From contig NC_030385.2 of the NCBI RefSeq assembly GCF_001625215.2, forward strand, positions 32,017,598-32,081,597: DNA of 64,000 bases, given 5' to 3'. A program made the position numbers and the translations under genes. The notes below the pieces were generated by a model that was given only the letters and a program-made list of their open reading frames with translations, was not told where the DNA came from and made no database searches. The stretch comes from Daucus carota subsp. sativus. Lineage: Eukaryota; Streptophyta; Magnoliopsida; Apiales; Apiaceae. Below, piece after piece: positions 35,464-46,699 of this stretch (the stretch's first letter is position 1; the number at the start of each line of letters is the position of its first letter).

Positions 35464-36442
35464 CTGGGTCCAAAGTACTGACTTATGCAGCATATCAATC
35501 CTTTGTTTAAAGCCAGAAATTACTATTATAGATTTGCTTGTAATGTGGGGCACATAATATTGTATCTCAGGAAAATATTTCATTGCATTTGTTTCTCCTA
35601 TTTCTAATGTGCATCTTAGGACAGTAGGGCGTTGCTGTTGTTTCTCAAAATTATAGGAATTGCCTAGATTGTTGGGATCCTCAATTTTCCTAAACTTCAT
35701 CAGGATCTAATGCTTATAAAGTATTCGACTCCATCGAACTGTTCCTCCCTTTTTTCTTCTCTCCCTTTTTTACCTATATTGTTTGTCGGCGCTCATCAAT
35801 GTTTTGTATTTCATACATCAAAATTGTCATCTGTACATGCCTTGGCGCCCATCAAGGTTTTGTAATTTATACATCAAATTTGTCATCTGTACTTGCCTTT
35901 TGAGGTCCGAGGATGCTAGCATGACATTTTGGCAATTAGCTTTAACTAAAAGGTCTTTCGATTTTAATATGATCGTACGACCATTTAAGCAATTTGTACA
36001 TTAGGAACTTCATGTTAATTAGAATGTACAATAAAGAAAATGGAGAGACTTTTAGAAACAAAAGCTTTTTTTTTTTGTTTTTTCTTAGTTTATCCAATTT
36101 ATCATGAAAGGTAAAAGGGGGGTAAAGGGACCATGTGTTGATTGTTCGCTAAATGTAAGTTTTCTTCTTCCGTGTGTAAAAAAGGAATAAATAAATCAAT
36201 CAAATTCCGGGAGGTTTCATGAAGTGCTTCTTTAGGAGTTAAACTTCCATTTGTCCATATTTCAAGAAAGAGTATTTCTTGTTTATCATTCCCGTGAATG
36301 GTGAATCTAATAGAATCCTGATGTGAGATGATTTCGAGTACTAAAATATGAATGACAAGTTGTTTTTAAATAGATAATCGATTCTATTGGCTTCAAGTTT
36401 ATAACCTGGACGAATTAAGATTATGTACAATTTAGATATATA
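35464..36442. other. CBP20 3' flank, no gene
   Basis: It contains the presumed 3' UTR and a short duplicated motif (CATCAAnGTTTTGTA, near 35795 and 35848). No further coding region is supported. Confidence 0.5.
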
Positions 36443-37425
36443 CTAGCTTATAGCCCGTGCAAGGCACGGGAGCTTTTTAATTATTTATAAACTTTTTAAA
36501 TATATTTTAAATATTGTGAAAAAAATTAATTTATAAATAATAAATTAAAATTGTATGTATCATGCCAAAGTATTAAATTCTTTCTATCAAATTTTAAAGT
36601 ATTTTAAGTAGAATATGTGACGCCAACTCCTATTAGATTATATTTATAAATGTATTTTATATTAGAATTATTATAATGTGATTTAAATATTTTTCTAAAA
36701 ATTTTTATGATTCGAGATTAAAATTGATAAACACGATTTGTTTTGAATTAAGAAGATGAATCATAAACATGCAATAAGACGGTAGAATTTGTTTGGATTA
36801 AGAAAAAGTTTTTGTATTCGTTCCTCACATAAATCGGGCTTATTAATTTTAAAATATATTAGATAAAAATAATTTTTTAACGGTGCGATTTATATGATTC
36901 TACAAATAAAATTGGTAGAAAATATTTATTTTAGATTAAAAAAATTATAAACACGTGAAATACAGAATTTGTTTTGAATTTGGAAAAGGAATTATAAACA
37001 TGCGAGTAGATATCAGTTGTCTTATGGAACAGAAGTTAATATTGTTCTAATCTAACAGTGCTTATTTGTTCAATATACAATCCGATGGATAAAAATAATT
37101 TTGTGACTGCAATTTATACGATTCTACAATTAAAATTTGTAGGAGATATTTATTTTGGATTAAAAAAACCAAAAACACATGAAAGACAGAACTTGTTTTG
37201 GATTCTGAAAATTAATTATAAACATGCAAGTAGAGGTCAAAGGAATTATAAACATGCAAGTAGATGTCAGTTTCCTTATAGAACAGAATTTAATTTTTTT
37301 CAAATCTAACGGTGCTTATTTGTTCAATATACGATCCAACGGATGATAAGCTTTTGGACCATAGGACCATGCGACCAAATTATCTCCCTTACGCTTATTA
37401 TATATAAGTAAGTATATAATAGTTG
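36443..37425 (-). mobile_element. Helitron-like non-autonomous element
   Basis: On the minus strand the element ends with a hairpin CCCGTGC-CTT-GCACGGG (36470-36454), 7 bp, then CTAG (36446-36443) followed by T, the structure of a Helitron 3' terminus inserted between A and T. The other end near 37425 (TATTATATACTTAC, then TATAATAAGCGTAAGG) resembles Helitron 5' starts, but the exact TC was not found. The interior holds two tandem units of about 240 bp and a partial third. No Rep/helicase coding is present. Confidence 0.62.
36855..37345. repeat. Tandem repeat of about 240 bp inside the Helitron-like element
   Basis: Two diverged copies share GATAAAAATAATTTT, GATTCTACAA, GGAATTATAAACATGC, GTAGATRTCAGT and GTGCTTATTTGTTCAATATAC in the same order. 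An extra short copy of AATTATAAACATGCAAGTAG occurs in the second unit. Confidence 0.8.
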
Positions 37426-38202
37426 CAGATGTAACATAACTACAAAAGTTTAGCTTTTGCATCTCCAACATGGTGTACTTAAATAATATAAAACATTACT
37501 TATGTTAAATATGTTAAATTTATGAGGTGTTGTAGTCTAATAAAATTACTCATAATAATTGACCATACCTTAAAAATAATATTTATTAATGTGATAATAG
37601 ATATGGATAATGATAATACACGTGTTTGAGAAATATGCTAATAATTCCAGATTAGTGGAATGCTTATTTGGAGTTTAGCAAACTTTTTACTAATTGTTCA
37701 TATATTTTAGTTTTTACATATCAGTTAAGATTTTAGCTAATGATTTTACTAGTCTATTTCAAGCAAAATATATATTTTTTCTGAGGGAACAAAATTTAAA
37801 AAAATAATATTTTTTGAATGTTTGCGGAACAATGTTTGCTTCTCATTCGTTCCAACATTCATTCCAAATATCAAGTCAATGAATATATTAAGCCCAAGGA
37901 CAGTAGCTTATCCGAAAAAAAAAGCCCAAGCACACTAAAGTAGAAACAGGATCTGGGACTAAATTTTTTTTCTCATACTCTTCCATAACGTCTCGGAGAT
38001 ACTCTTGCTTCCATATATATTGCAGCCCCTGATTTAGTTAACACTAAAGAAATCAAGTAAACTTGAGTGCTGATCAGGGAAGGAAACAGTTTTCTTTACG
38101 GACATATATACACATTGAAAAGCTATAACAATCTATAAATAATTATCTATAAACAATCATAAACAAATCCTGAAGAACTGTGACCATAATCATCTCCTAG
38201 CC
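37426..38202. other. Upstream region of the first F-box gene
   Basis: AT-rich sequence without a gene. It must contain the promoter of the plus-strand F-box gene starting at 38203; no confident TATA element was assigned. Confidence 0.4.
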
Positions 38203-39113
38203 ATGAAGATGGGTGTAGAGATTAAAGCTACAAAGAAGACGAATTTCAAGAAAATCAACCGCGATAAAAACATATTGAACTCCATTCCAACCGCTCTCAT
38301 CACAGAAATTGTAGCTCGTGTAGCAGCATGTTCGTCTGATGACTTGTTCAACACCTCTCTAAGGTATATTAGAAATTTCGATGTACAAAATTTGAAAATC
38401 TTCTTGATCATATTTAAATTGCATGCTTAGTCTTTTACACGTTCATGCAGCTGCAAAACTCTGAAAAAAATAGCGGATGATAAATATATCATTCAACATG
38501 TTTCACTTGACAAATTCTCCGTGATTCCATGGACATCGAAAGAGGAGGCTATCCTGGACCGCTGCGCCAGCTGTGAAAATCCAGAAGCTCTGTACCGGCA
38601 TGGAATTGTAAGCATTAGAAATCCCAGTTCATATTTACCTTGTATAATTTTGTCATTATATTATATTTTCTAAGATTAATATTTTGTAATATATAGATAA
38701 AGTACTTTGGAATCAAGAAGGATTTAAAAAACTCGGGCCTCAAATATCTGCTAAGGGCTGCAGATTTACGGCATCTTGGGGCAATGTATGTGATTGGGAT
38801 TATCATGATAGTAGCTGGAGGTGAAGGTAAACAAACGGGGATAAAAATCATCTGCGACGCGATGAAGAGATTAAAGACATCGAGAAAAGAAATTAGAGAA
38901 ATTCGGGAGAAATTTTCGAGCACAATTGGTCGAATGTGGGTGAAAAACACAACGGGGGTGGAACAGATAATTAGGCCAGTTTGTTGCAGAATTCACCAAC
39001 TTGCGAAGCCTGCAGGGTGGGATGAGGACGAAGATGTTGATTTAGAATGTGAAGCATGTTGGTGTGATCAACAAATATTCCGTCTGTGGGATGTTATACC
39101 TTATTACATCTAG
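38203..39113 (+). CDS. F-box protein, At2g35280/At1g67623-like (copy 1)
   Basis: Three exons (38203-38363, 38451-38607, 38697-39113) join to 244 residues; introns are AG|GTATAT...GCAG|C and ATT|GTAAGC...ATAG|A. An F-box-like motif covers about 26-75 (ILNSIPTALITEIVARVA, then LFNTSLRSCKTLKKIADD), followed by YIIQHVSLDKFSVIPW and NPEALYRHGI, the arrangement of Arabidopsis At1g67623 and At2g35280-type F-box proteins. The C terminus has a conserved cysteine cluster CEACWCDQQIFRLWD. Such proteins are expected to link substrates to SKP1-cullin ubiquitin ligases; the substrate is unknown. The start is the first in-frame ATG, with a second ATG two codons later. The paralogue at 55710 has the same intron positions. 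A stack of mobile elements begins 0.6 kb downstream. Confidence 0.85.
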
Positions 39114-39233
39114 TTAGCTACCTAAATTCCCAAGGTTGTTATTGGATCCAATTTTCGGTGTTCAACTGCATATATTACACCATCACACCCCTCAAATTAA
39201 TTTCTTCACATATATATTAATTAAATAGAAAAA

Positions 39234-39651
39234 AGTTTCATGTAGTCCACATATCTACTGTAGTACCGTAGACCACGTATGTTCTGCAACTATAGAATGA
39301 CATAAAAACATTGCAAAATGTGTTATCTTGCAAATCATGTTCTATAAACATCATTATTTTGTTAAAAATTTTGACAATCCTAAACATTTTATAAGTTAAA
39401 TAGTGAAAAACACATTATTCTGCAAAACATGTTAAGTTTGCAGAACATATTTACATATTACAGAACATATGTGTTCTACTTGTCGAACATGAATGATTTT
39501 CAATATTTTTCATGAAATAGTGATATTTATAGAATGTATTTCACAAAATAACAAGTTTCATACATTTTGCAATATTTTTATGTCATTCTATAGCTGCAGA
39601 ACATACATGGTCTACGCTACTACAGTAAATATGTGGATTACATGGAACTTA
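39234..39651. mobile_element. Inverted-repeat MITE
   Basis: The left arm AGTTTCATGTAGTCCACATAT and the right arm ATATGTGGATTACATGGAACT are inverted repeats of about 100 bp, including CTACTGTAGTA and TATAGAATGACATAAAAA on both sides. AAATAGAAA occurs just outside on both sides, compatible with a 9-bp target duplication, although the exact right boundary is uncertain. The interior is AT-rich with repeated AGAACAT motifs and no coding. Confidence 0.7.
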
Positions 39652-40337
39652 ACTGAAATAGAAAAATATGAATGCAGGCATAGACTCTGTTAGTTATTTC
39701 TTGCTCCGGCTAATATTATGATCTTGATTAAAATTTTCAAGAAGGGAAAATTAATTCTAAAGTCCCTGAACTATATGCAATTTTTTCTCTAGGTCCCTGA
39801 AGTATAAATGTCAATTCATATGTAATTCAACTCTTGATTTTTTCCTACCTGGGTCTTTCTGTTAGATCTGATTTGACGTCGTTAATTTTTCCGGCGAACT
39901 TGGTCGGAAAAGCTCAAATCCGGTGAGGGATAAATATCAAATAGGTGACTCGTTTCGTCCAAATATATCAATTGAGTTACTGCTTTCCAAATTGACTCAA
40001 ATTAGACACTCATTTGAAAAATTTGTATCAAAAATATCACTCTATCGTTAGTCAAAAATTTGAAAGTATTATATATTGAGTTTCGCACATTTTTTATGAA
40101 TGGTATTACATCCAAATGAAAGATTCCGAGTCCTACTATTTTCGCTAATATTTTTAGATTTTTAAAATTTTATCAACTATTTATTTTTAATTTTTTGATT
40201 GTTTTATTTGATTTAAATAAAAAAAAATAAATAGAAGATTAATTTTAAAAAATCTAAAAATATTATCTGTAATACTAGAACTCAGAATCTTTCATTTGGA
40301 TGTAATACCATTCATAAAAATTGTGCGAAACTCAATA

Positions 40338-43241
40338 TGTAACAACCGCGAAATTTCAAGTATGTAAATTTATTATTTAATTTTAAGCAGTTACAGTTAT
40401 TTATAATAATTGTGAAATTATTATTTAATAAAAATATTGGTACGTTAAATATTTAAGGCTAATACGAGTTTAGAATATGTTGGCTAGCAAATTAGATTTA
40501 GTTACCTACCAATAAAAATTAAATATTAGCTACGTAAATAAATTGGTAGACGTAATTTTTTATGACACGGAACATTTTTATATTACGGGTTAGCTAAAAT
40601 AAATATTATTAAAGTTTTGAAATATATAGAAAAATATTAGAGTAATTATTTAATTAATTATTCTAGTATTTTCGAGTAATATTGTATATATTTAAAAAGG
40701 AATTATTAAATGAGTCGGGACTGAAATATTTGTTAAATAAACGAAACAAAATCAAGCAGTGCGCGACGTTTAATTGCGGGCAAACAAATAAATAAAATAA
40801 TAAAATAATTAAAAATTACAAACCGACTAAATAAAACCAGGACATGGTTTTTGGTGGCACACAGGAGGTTGAATAAACCGTGTGCTATATGGAGTAGTGG
40901 CCAAGTAATTAAATCATTATAATTAATTAAGTATGTTTAATTTGCTAAGCATGATTAAAAATTTGCTATAAAAGCCAAGATACAGAGCAAGCTACCATTT
41001 TCACATAATTCGTCAAAAGAGAGGATAATCAGGAGAACTAGATTAAATTGCAGTACCATGCAGAAAGTTCAAGGCTCCTTTAAATACAGTAAGTATTATA
41101 TATGTCAGCATCAATTTCTTTCCTTTAATTGCTTGGTCCCATCATTAATAATGCTAATATACTCTTATAAGCTCTCTTGTGATATATAAAAGAGTATTGT
41201 GGATAGCTTCTAACGTTGTGAATGTAAAATTTAATAGGAGTTCATGTCTATGTTGGTTTATCACTTGAATCATCGGAAAAATTTGAATTGATTATGAATT
41301 AAGGTTTGTACTCTAAAAAGAAGGGTTTTGAATTATTGAGGTTGGAGAAATCAGAGGGAAAAAAAAAAGTGGTTGGACTGATGGGTTGTACGGCGGAATT
41401 CGCCGAGAGATGTGGAAGAAAAGGAACTGAGAGAGAGAGATATTACAGCGGGGAAAGGTGGCCGTCGGAGCCGAGCTCCGGCCGACGAGGATGATGGCAG
41501 TGTAGGTGGGAAGATGAGGGAGGTGGGTAGAGGGTGAAAAATAATTTCATGACCCGGGAATTAATTAAATTAATTAAAAAGGAGGTGAATTGGTTAATAA
41601 AACAGGGAATAAATAGAAATTAGTAAAATAATGAATTTGGTGGAGTACTTGTAAGTGGGATTTAAATAAAATAAAGAGGTTTTGGAAATTGCTTAATATA
41701 AGAGGAGTAATTAATTAGTTAAGAGAAGTGATTATTGATTTACGAATCATTTAGAAAGGTGGGATTTTGTAGAAATTTGAATGAGGTGAGTTAAAAAATA
41801 TTCATTCATTCATAATTTAATACATTATGGAGTAAGAAAGCTTATAATATTTTATTTAATGCAGAGCGGGTAACAAAAGAAAAGAATAGTTTGATTAAAG
41901 CTTATAATATTATAAAAAGGAACTATTCATCATAAAGTAGATCATTTAAGATCATTCTTTTATAAGGATATTGATTACAATGTTGTGTGATATAGAGTAT
42001 TTATTATCTGGAAAGGACGAAGTTTCACTGTGCGAGCTAAGCTAAGAAATATTTTATAGCAAAGGAGACCAGGCAAGTTCACTATCCCTGTCTTGATGTA
42101 AAGTTTTTCGTGCCTATTTGATAATTTTGTGAAAAGTATTAATTGTGAAGATATTATATTTTGTACCATTGTGAATCGAGAAAATATCTTTGTTTCATTT
42201 TGAAGGCTTTCAAAATATTGTTCACATACTACTTTCTATAATTCGAGCCCTCCCATTATTCGGGAATGAGCTGATCCTATAACGATAATATTTTGAATTT
42301 TCGAAACTTGATGTGAATACATTGCAGTGATGGTCTCAATTTACTTCTTTTGGAGATCATCTTATCCTTTGGAATCTAATTCTTCTAAATTATTTTTAAC
42401 TTCTACCTTCGGGTAATCTTTGTTATGATGAAAGGGTGCATTGTTCGCACTTCTTTGATAGAGTTGAGGGTGATAATTGAGAAGTGTTTGTTTGAGAAAA
42501 TTTCCTTGTATTCGGAGGAATCTGTTCAAGCTGGTCAACACGAATTTATTAAATTGGTGGGAGAGTTGAAATGTACTATCTGGTAAGGCAGATAGTAGGG
42601 TTCCAGTGTTAAACCCTGATGCTAGCAAAGAGAGTGTTGGTGTGTCTTCAGTGGTTACGATCAGACCACTAGGACTACACAGGAGAACGGTATTCACGAA
42701 ATGGTGCTGATCGAGCCATGTAGTGTTACCGAAAGGTGGAAGACCAGCATTTTCAGTACTTGAAATTGTGTTGTCATTTGATGGTAACTGTTTTGTTACT
42801 TTGACTTGAATTGTCTTCTATGCTTTATTCGCATATCCTGTTAATGATTGTTTTGTGCTATGTGGACTTGCTGAGCAATTAGTTGCTCATTTTTTGCATC
42901 TACTTTATTTCTTTTGAGCAGTAAAGAGTTAGTATGGCACAAATCAAGAGAATCGCCCGTAAACGGATTTTGGCAAAGTAAAGGAGAAGGCACATCACAT
43001 GAGCTGAAGCTGCTAGGCAACGTCGTTTGGTTATACCATCTACAGTTATTATAATAGTCTGTAATCAGATTTGTTATTATGTAATAAAGTTAGACCTGGT
43101 AGAAATGTTGTAAGACGATCGACCCTGGACTTGTGGGGCAATAATTGTGCTTGTATAATATTAATATAATGCAAGTGTTGTTTTGAGCCAGATGTTTAGT
43201 GACGGACCAGATCTGCGAGATGCGGATCTGGGGGCGTCACA
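40338..43241 (+). repeat. 5' LTR of the gypsy element
   Basis: 2904 bp. It begins TGTAACAACCGCGAAATTTC and ends in CTGGGGGCGTCACA, and is nearly identical to the 3' LTR apart from the MITE in the latter. Short frames inside it are not genes. Confidence 0.95.
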
Positions 43242-43245
43242 AGTT

Positions 43246-43257
43246 TGGTATCAGAGC
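43246..43257 (+). other. Primer binding site of the gypsy element
   Basis: TGGTATCAGAGC lies four bases after the 5' LTR and is complementary to the 3' end of plant initiator tRNA-Met. Confidence 0.93.
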
Positions 43258-45117
43258 TGTAGTTATATCCTTAGGATTTAAGAAACCCTAGGAATATAAC
43301 GAGCGAGAATGATACGAAGTTTAAGATAGGTGCCCTAGTTGAACCTATGTCCATACGTGGGAGAACATATGTGCCAAATAAACTTTTAACGAAGGGTTCA
43401 TAGACCCTATAAATATAAATATTTATGGTTACGAGCAATGGTAGTAGTTATTAGTAATGATGTTTGTTGTATTATGTAGATGTCAGGTTACGAGGCTGAT
43501 TCTGATCCAGCGATGGAGATTGATATGATAGATAACAAGTATGAGAATTTTCTTAAACAGATAGTAGAGCCACCAGAACCTGAGATCATTAATATAGTAT
43601 CTGAGGAGATCGAGAATAGAAAATTTTTTGAGTTCACTAAGAGTGATTGGATGAATATCTTTTCATCTTTACTTGAGTTGATTTCTTTTCCCACTGTTAC
43701 CACTTCTACTGTTCCTCCACTTATTTTTTTAGAGTAAAGACCCTCTCATTCTGGACTTGCTTCGACATTTCGAGCCTACAATTCTTTCTTATAGTCCTAT
43801 TACCACATATACTTCTGATTGTTATCATTTTGGGACTGTTGTATCATCTTTGATTATGGATGCTCCTATATCACCCTTGAGTAGCCACACTTTTGTTTAT
43901 ACACTATCGGAGCCTCGAGTTCGAGATTCCACACTGTTACCACTTTATCTGAAACTTTTGTACCATTTACAGTTTTATCTACTATTCTAGATTCTGCACC
44001 TCAAACTACTCCTTTTCAAATTAGTGGATCTTCTTTTGTACCAGTTTCTATACCTCCAAGTGGCGACTTTGTACCACTTTTGGAGTATATGTCTTTGGTT
44101 CGCCACTACAAGCAGTTGAGAGAGTCTATCGATGACTCTAGATTTGAGATTCCAGGATCTTATAATCCTGTGTCTATTACTGCGGGTTCAGATTTTCTTG
44201 CTCGGGTGTTTGGTATGGAGATTGTGTATAAGATTTCTGTTTCTATATTTGAGGGAGTCCGTGCTGATATCTGTGAGAACCCTCCACCGGCTCATGATAT
44301 GTAAATGTTAAACTTGTTACAATACTGATAAATAAAGCCTTTTCTGAGTTCCAAGGTAGGGTCTCAAAGATATATGGTTGATATATTTGTTGTGTTATGT
44401 ATAATTTGACTTTGGGAGATAACACACGTAGTCTGTGTGTATCTTGGTTATGGCATATGATGTATCTGGAGGATATGTGGACACTATATAGTATCAGAAT
44501 AGAGAATCGTGCACTTCCTTTTATCTGGATGCAGATGCTATAGTTTCGATCAGTAGATCATTCTGGCAGTAGAGATATGTATAGGTGATCTTTTGTATAG
44601 TGATGTCCAGATTAGACTTGATGTGGTAGGATGATGATCAGATCACGTGTACTTTCTATATCATGACTCATAAAAACTTCGGATATTATGACCACTTTAG
44701 GAGGATGATAAATCTTTATGTCATATTATTGTTTCTTTTTTTGTCTATACTTTCCCTATGCTTCTTGCACTTGTCAACTACTTTTGACCTGTCTCATTTC
44801 TGTCAGCTATCTTGCATTTGCTACATCAATGATCCAATGTGAAGTCTTCAACTTTTAAATTTTTTAGAGGTTTTCAAGAAGAGAAATGTTTCAGTTTCTA
44901 AAGTTTAGAGTTTTCAAAAGAAAAGGTGCAACTTTTAAAGTTTCTAAAAGTTTACAAAAATATGCAACTTTGGTACAACTTGCCTTTTTAACCAAAGTGT
45001 GGAACCTGTTTTCAAAAGTTTTATACTGTGTATTTAATAAAATTGCACCTTGTTGTACCTTTGGATAAACCTTGTATTTTGTTTAATGATGAGACCTATT
45101 AAACTGTTTCGTCTACT
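43258..45117 (+). pseudogene. 5' internal region of the gypsy element, degenerate
   Basis: A frame beginning at 43480 (MSGYEADSDPAMEIDMI) is a plausible start of the original polyprotein leader, but it stops at 43735. Further frames at 43757-43990 and 44080-44304 continue in other phases. No domain is recognisable here; the proline/serine/threonine-rich composition and position suggest a decayed N-terminal gag extension. Confidence 0.55.
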
Positions 45118-45621
45118 CTTTTTGTAAAGCATAATGTAACGTAAATGTAATTACGATAACTCAACACAACAAAAGACAGGAAACAATAGGTAAGTATAAT
45201 ACAGGAATCTACAGGTTGGAGATTCGATACGAACAGTCAAAGACAATCAAGATATCTGAGACGAGCATCCGTCCACTGAAAGAAGTTCATTAATATGTTC
45301 AAGTCTCAGTGAAGAATAAAGTTCTATGTGTTTCTGCTATCAAGATTGCCTGAAGATCAAGTATCAAAGACCAGAAGATTCCAGTATATTTGATTTGATT
45401 ATTTATAATCAAATTTATCGAAGCAACATCTAACCCGGAATGATTGCTCAAGTATATTATCAAGCAAAGGATTCAAAGAATTATTTCAGTTCGAGTCGTT
45501 CGTGAACCAGACCAGTGCACAGGACGTCAGGACATACGAAAGTATTCAGTGGATTCGATCAACGGATTAATTGATCAAGTCAATCGAGCTGCTCCAGGAT
45601 ATATTGCCAAAGAATTCATTA

Positions 45622-45676
<55 letters not shown>
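45622..45676. repeat. (AT)n microsatellite
   Basis: About 27 AT units inside the solo LTR. Confidence 0.95.
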
Positions 45677-45680
<4 letters not shown>

Positions 45681-45829
45681 TGTGAATTACATGAATTTGA
45701 ATAATTCAAGTAATTAAATTAACACAATTAATAATATAAATATATATATATATAATGGTGCAAATGGGAGTACAAGGAAAAATAACTAAGTATACTACAG
45801 GGAAGGGGCCAACACTTGTGAAGCGCAAA

Positions 45830-46170
45830 CTTTGACTAAAGTCAAAGTTTGCGCCTCAATACTTTCCAGTACTTAGATTTTTCTAAGTATATACACTGCA
45901 TACTGATACTACAAGGAAGTGGCGCAAGGTTTGACCTCAAGTCAAAGCGCCAACTTTGACTTGAGTCAATCCCTTCGAATTTAACTAAGGCAATGCTCTC
46001 AGGGATACAGTAATGCTCAAGTGAGGCGCAACCTTTGACTCACGGTCAAAGTTTGCGCCACACACTCCCCAACCGTGTCCCAGGCGCAACTTCAGTATTT
46101 TTATCTAAGGCATCACTGTGGAGTACTGTTGGGCGCAACATTTGACTCCCCTGGCGCAAGGTTTGACTTT
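45830..46170 (+). promoter_or_regulatory. Cluster of W-box-like TTGAC motifs in the solo LTR
   Basis: Ten TTGAC/GTCAA cores occur in about 340 bp, most as TTTGACT next to GCGCAA and several as inverted pairs (GCGCAAACTTTGACT...AGTCAAAGTTTGCGC). TTGAC is the core bound by WRKY factors. The cluster lies 190-530 bp upstream of the TATA box, where LTR enhancers usually sit. Binding is inference. Confidence 0.6.
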
Positions 46171-46356
46171 TTATATATACATATATATATATGATTCAAA
46201 GCGCAACTTTGATGTATATATATATGTGTATATAGAACCTGCGCCCCTTCATGCATACAATTGGAGTTAGTTTTATTTTTATAAAACGAATCCGTCCAGG
46301 ACGAACTCAAGTCGTCCAGGACGAACTCGTTAACCATGGTTAGATTTTGTAAAGCC

Positions 46357-46365
46357 TATAAATAG
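46357..46365 (+). promoter_or_regulatory. TATA box of the solo LTR
   Basis: TATAAATAG in a local context typical of plant LTR promoters, about 330 bp before the LTR end. Confidence 0.7.
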
Positions 46366-46699
46366 AGCCTTGTAGTTTCATTTGAAACTAACTACACACT
46401 TTGTAAGTGCACACACTATACACATTCTCGAGAGTTGAATTAGAATATCGTTTTTATCGAGAGTTTGTAATAGAGTGATTGTAGTCTCTGCAGCCGACAC
46501 TTGTGTTGGAATTTGTAGCACCCGAGGATTATTTCTAATACAAGAATATTCCCCGACTTGCTGGAGTTATTTATTTACGATTGATTTAACATGGACTGAA
46601 ACAAGATTATCCGCAATTAAATTAAATCGAAGAAATTGGTACGACGTATTCAACCCCCCCCTTCTACGTCTGATTGGACCTAACACTTTTATATAGAGA

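Larger units (their letters stand above)
45123..46685 (+). mobile_element. Solo LTR nested in the gypsy interior
   Basis: It begins TGTAAAGCATAATG and ends TTGGACCTAACA, with the 5-bp duplication CTTTT on both sides (45118-45122 and 46686-46690). It is 1563 bp. It has LTR promoter features: repeated GCGCAA/TTTGACT motifs upstream, TATAAATAG at 46357, and a following segment that would be the R/U5 part. No PBS, tract or second copy is present, so the internal region was lost by LTR-LTR recombination. Confidence 0.9.

Noticed and set aside
45123-46685. Full LTR retrotransposon inside the gypsy element
   Set aside because: No PBS, internal region or second LTR; matching CTTTT on both sides of a single LTR shows it is solo.
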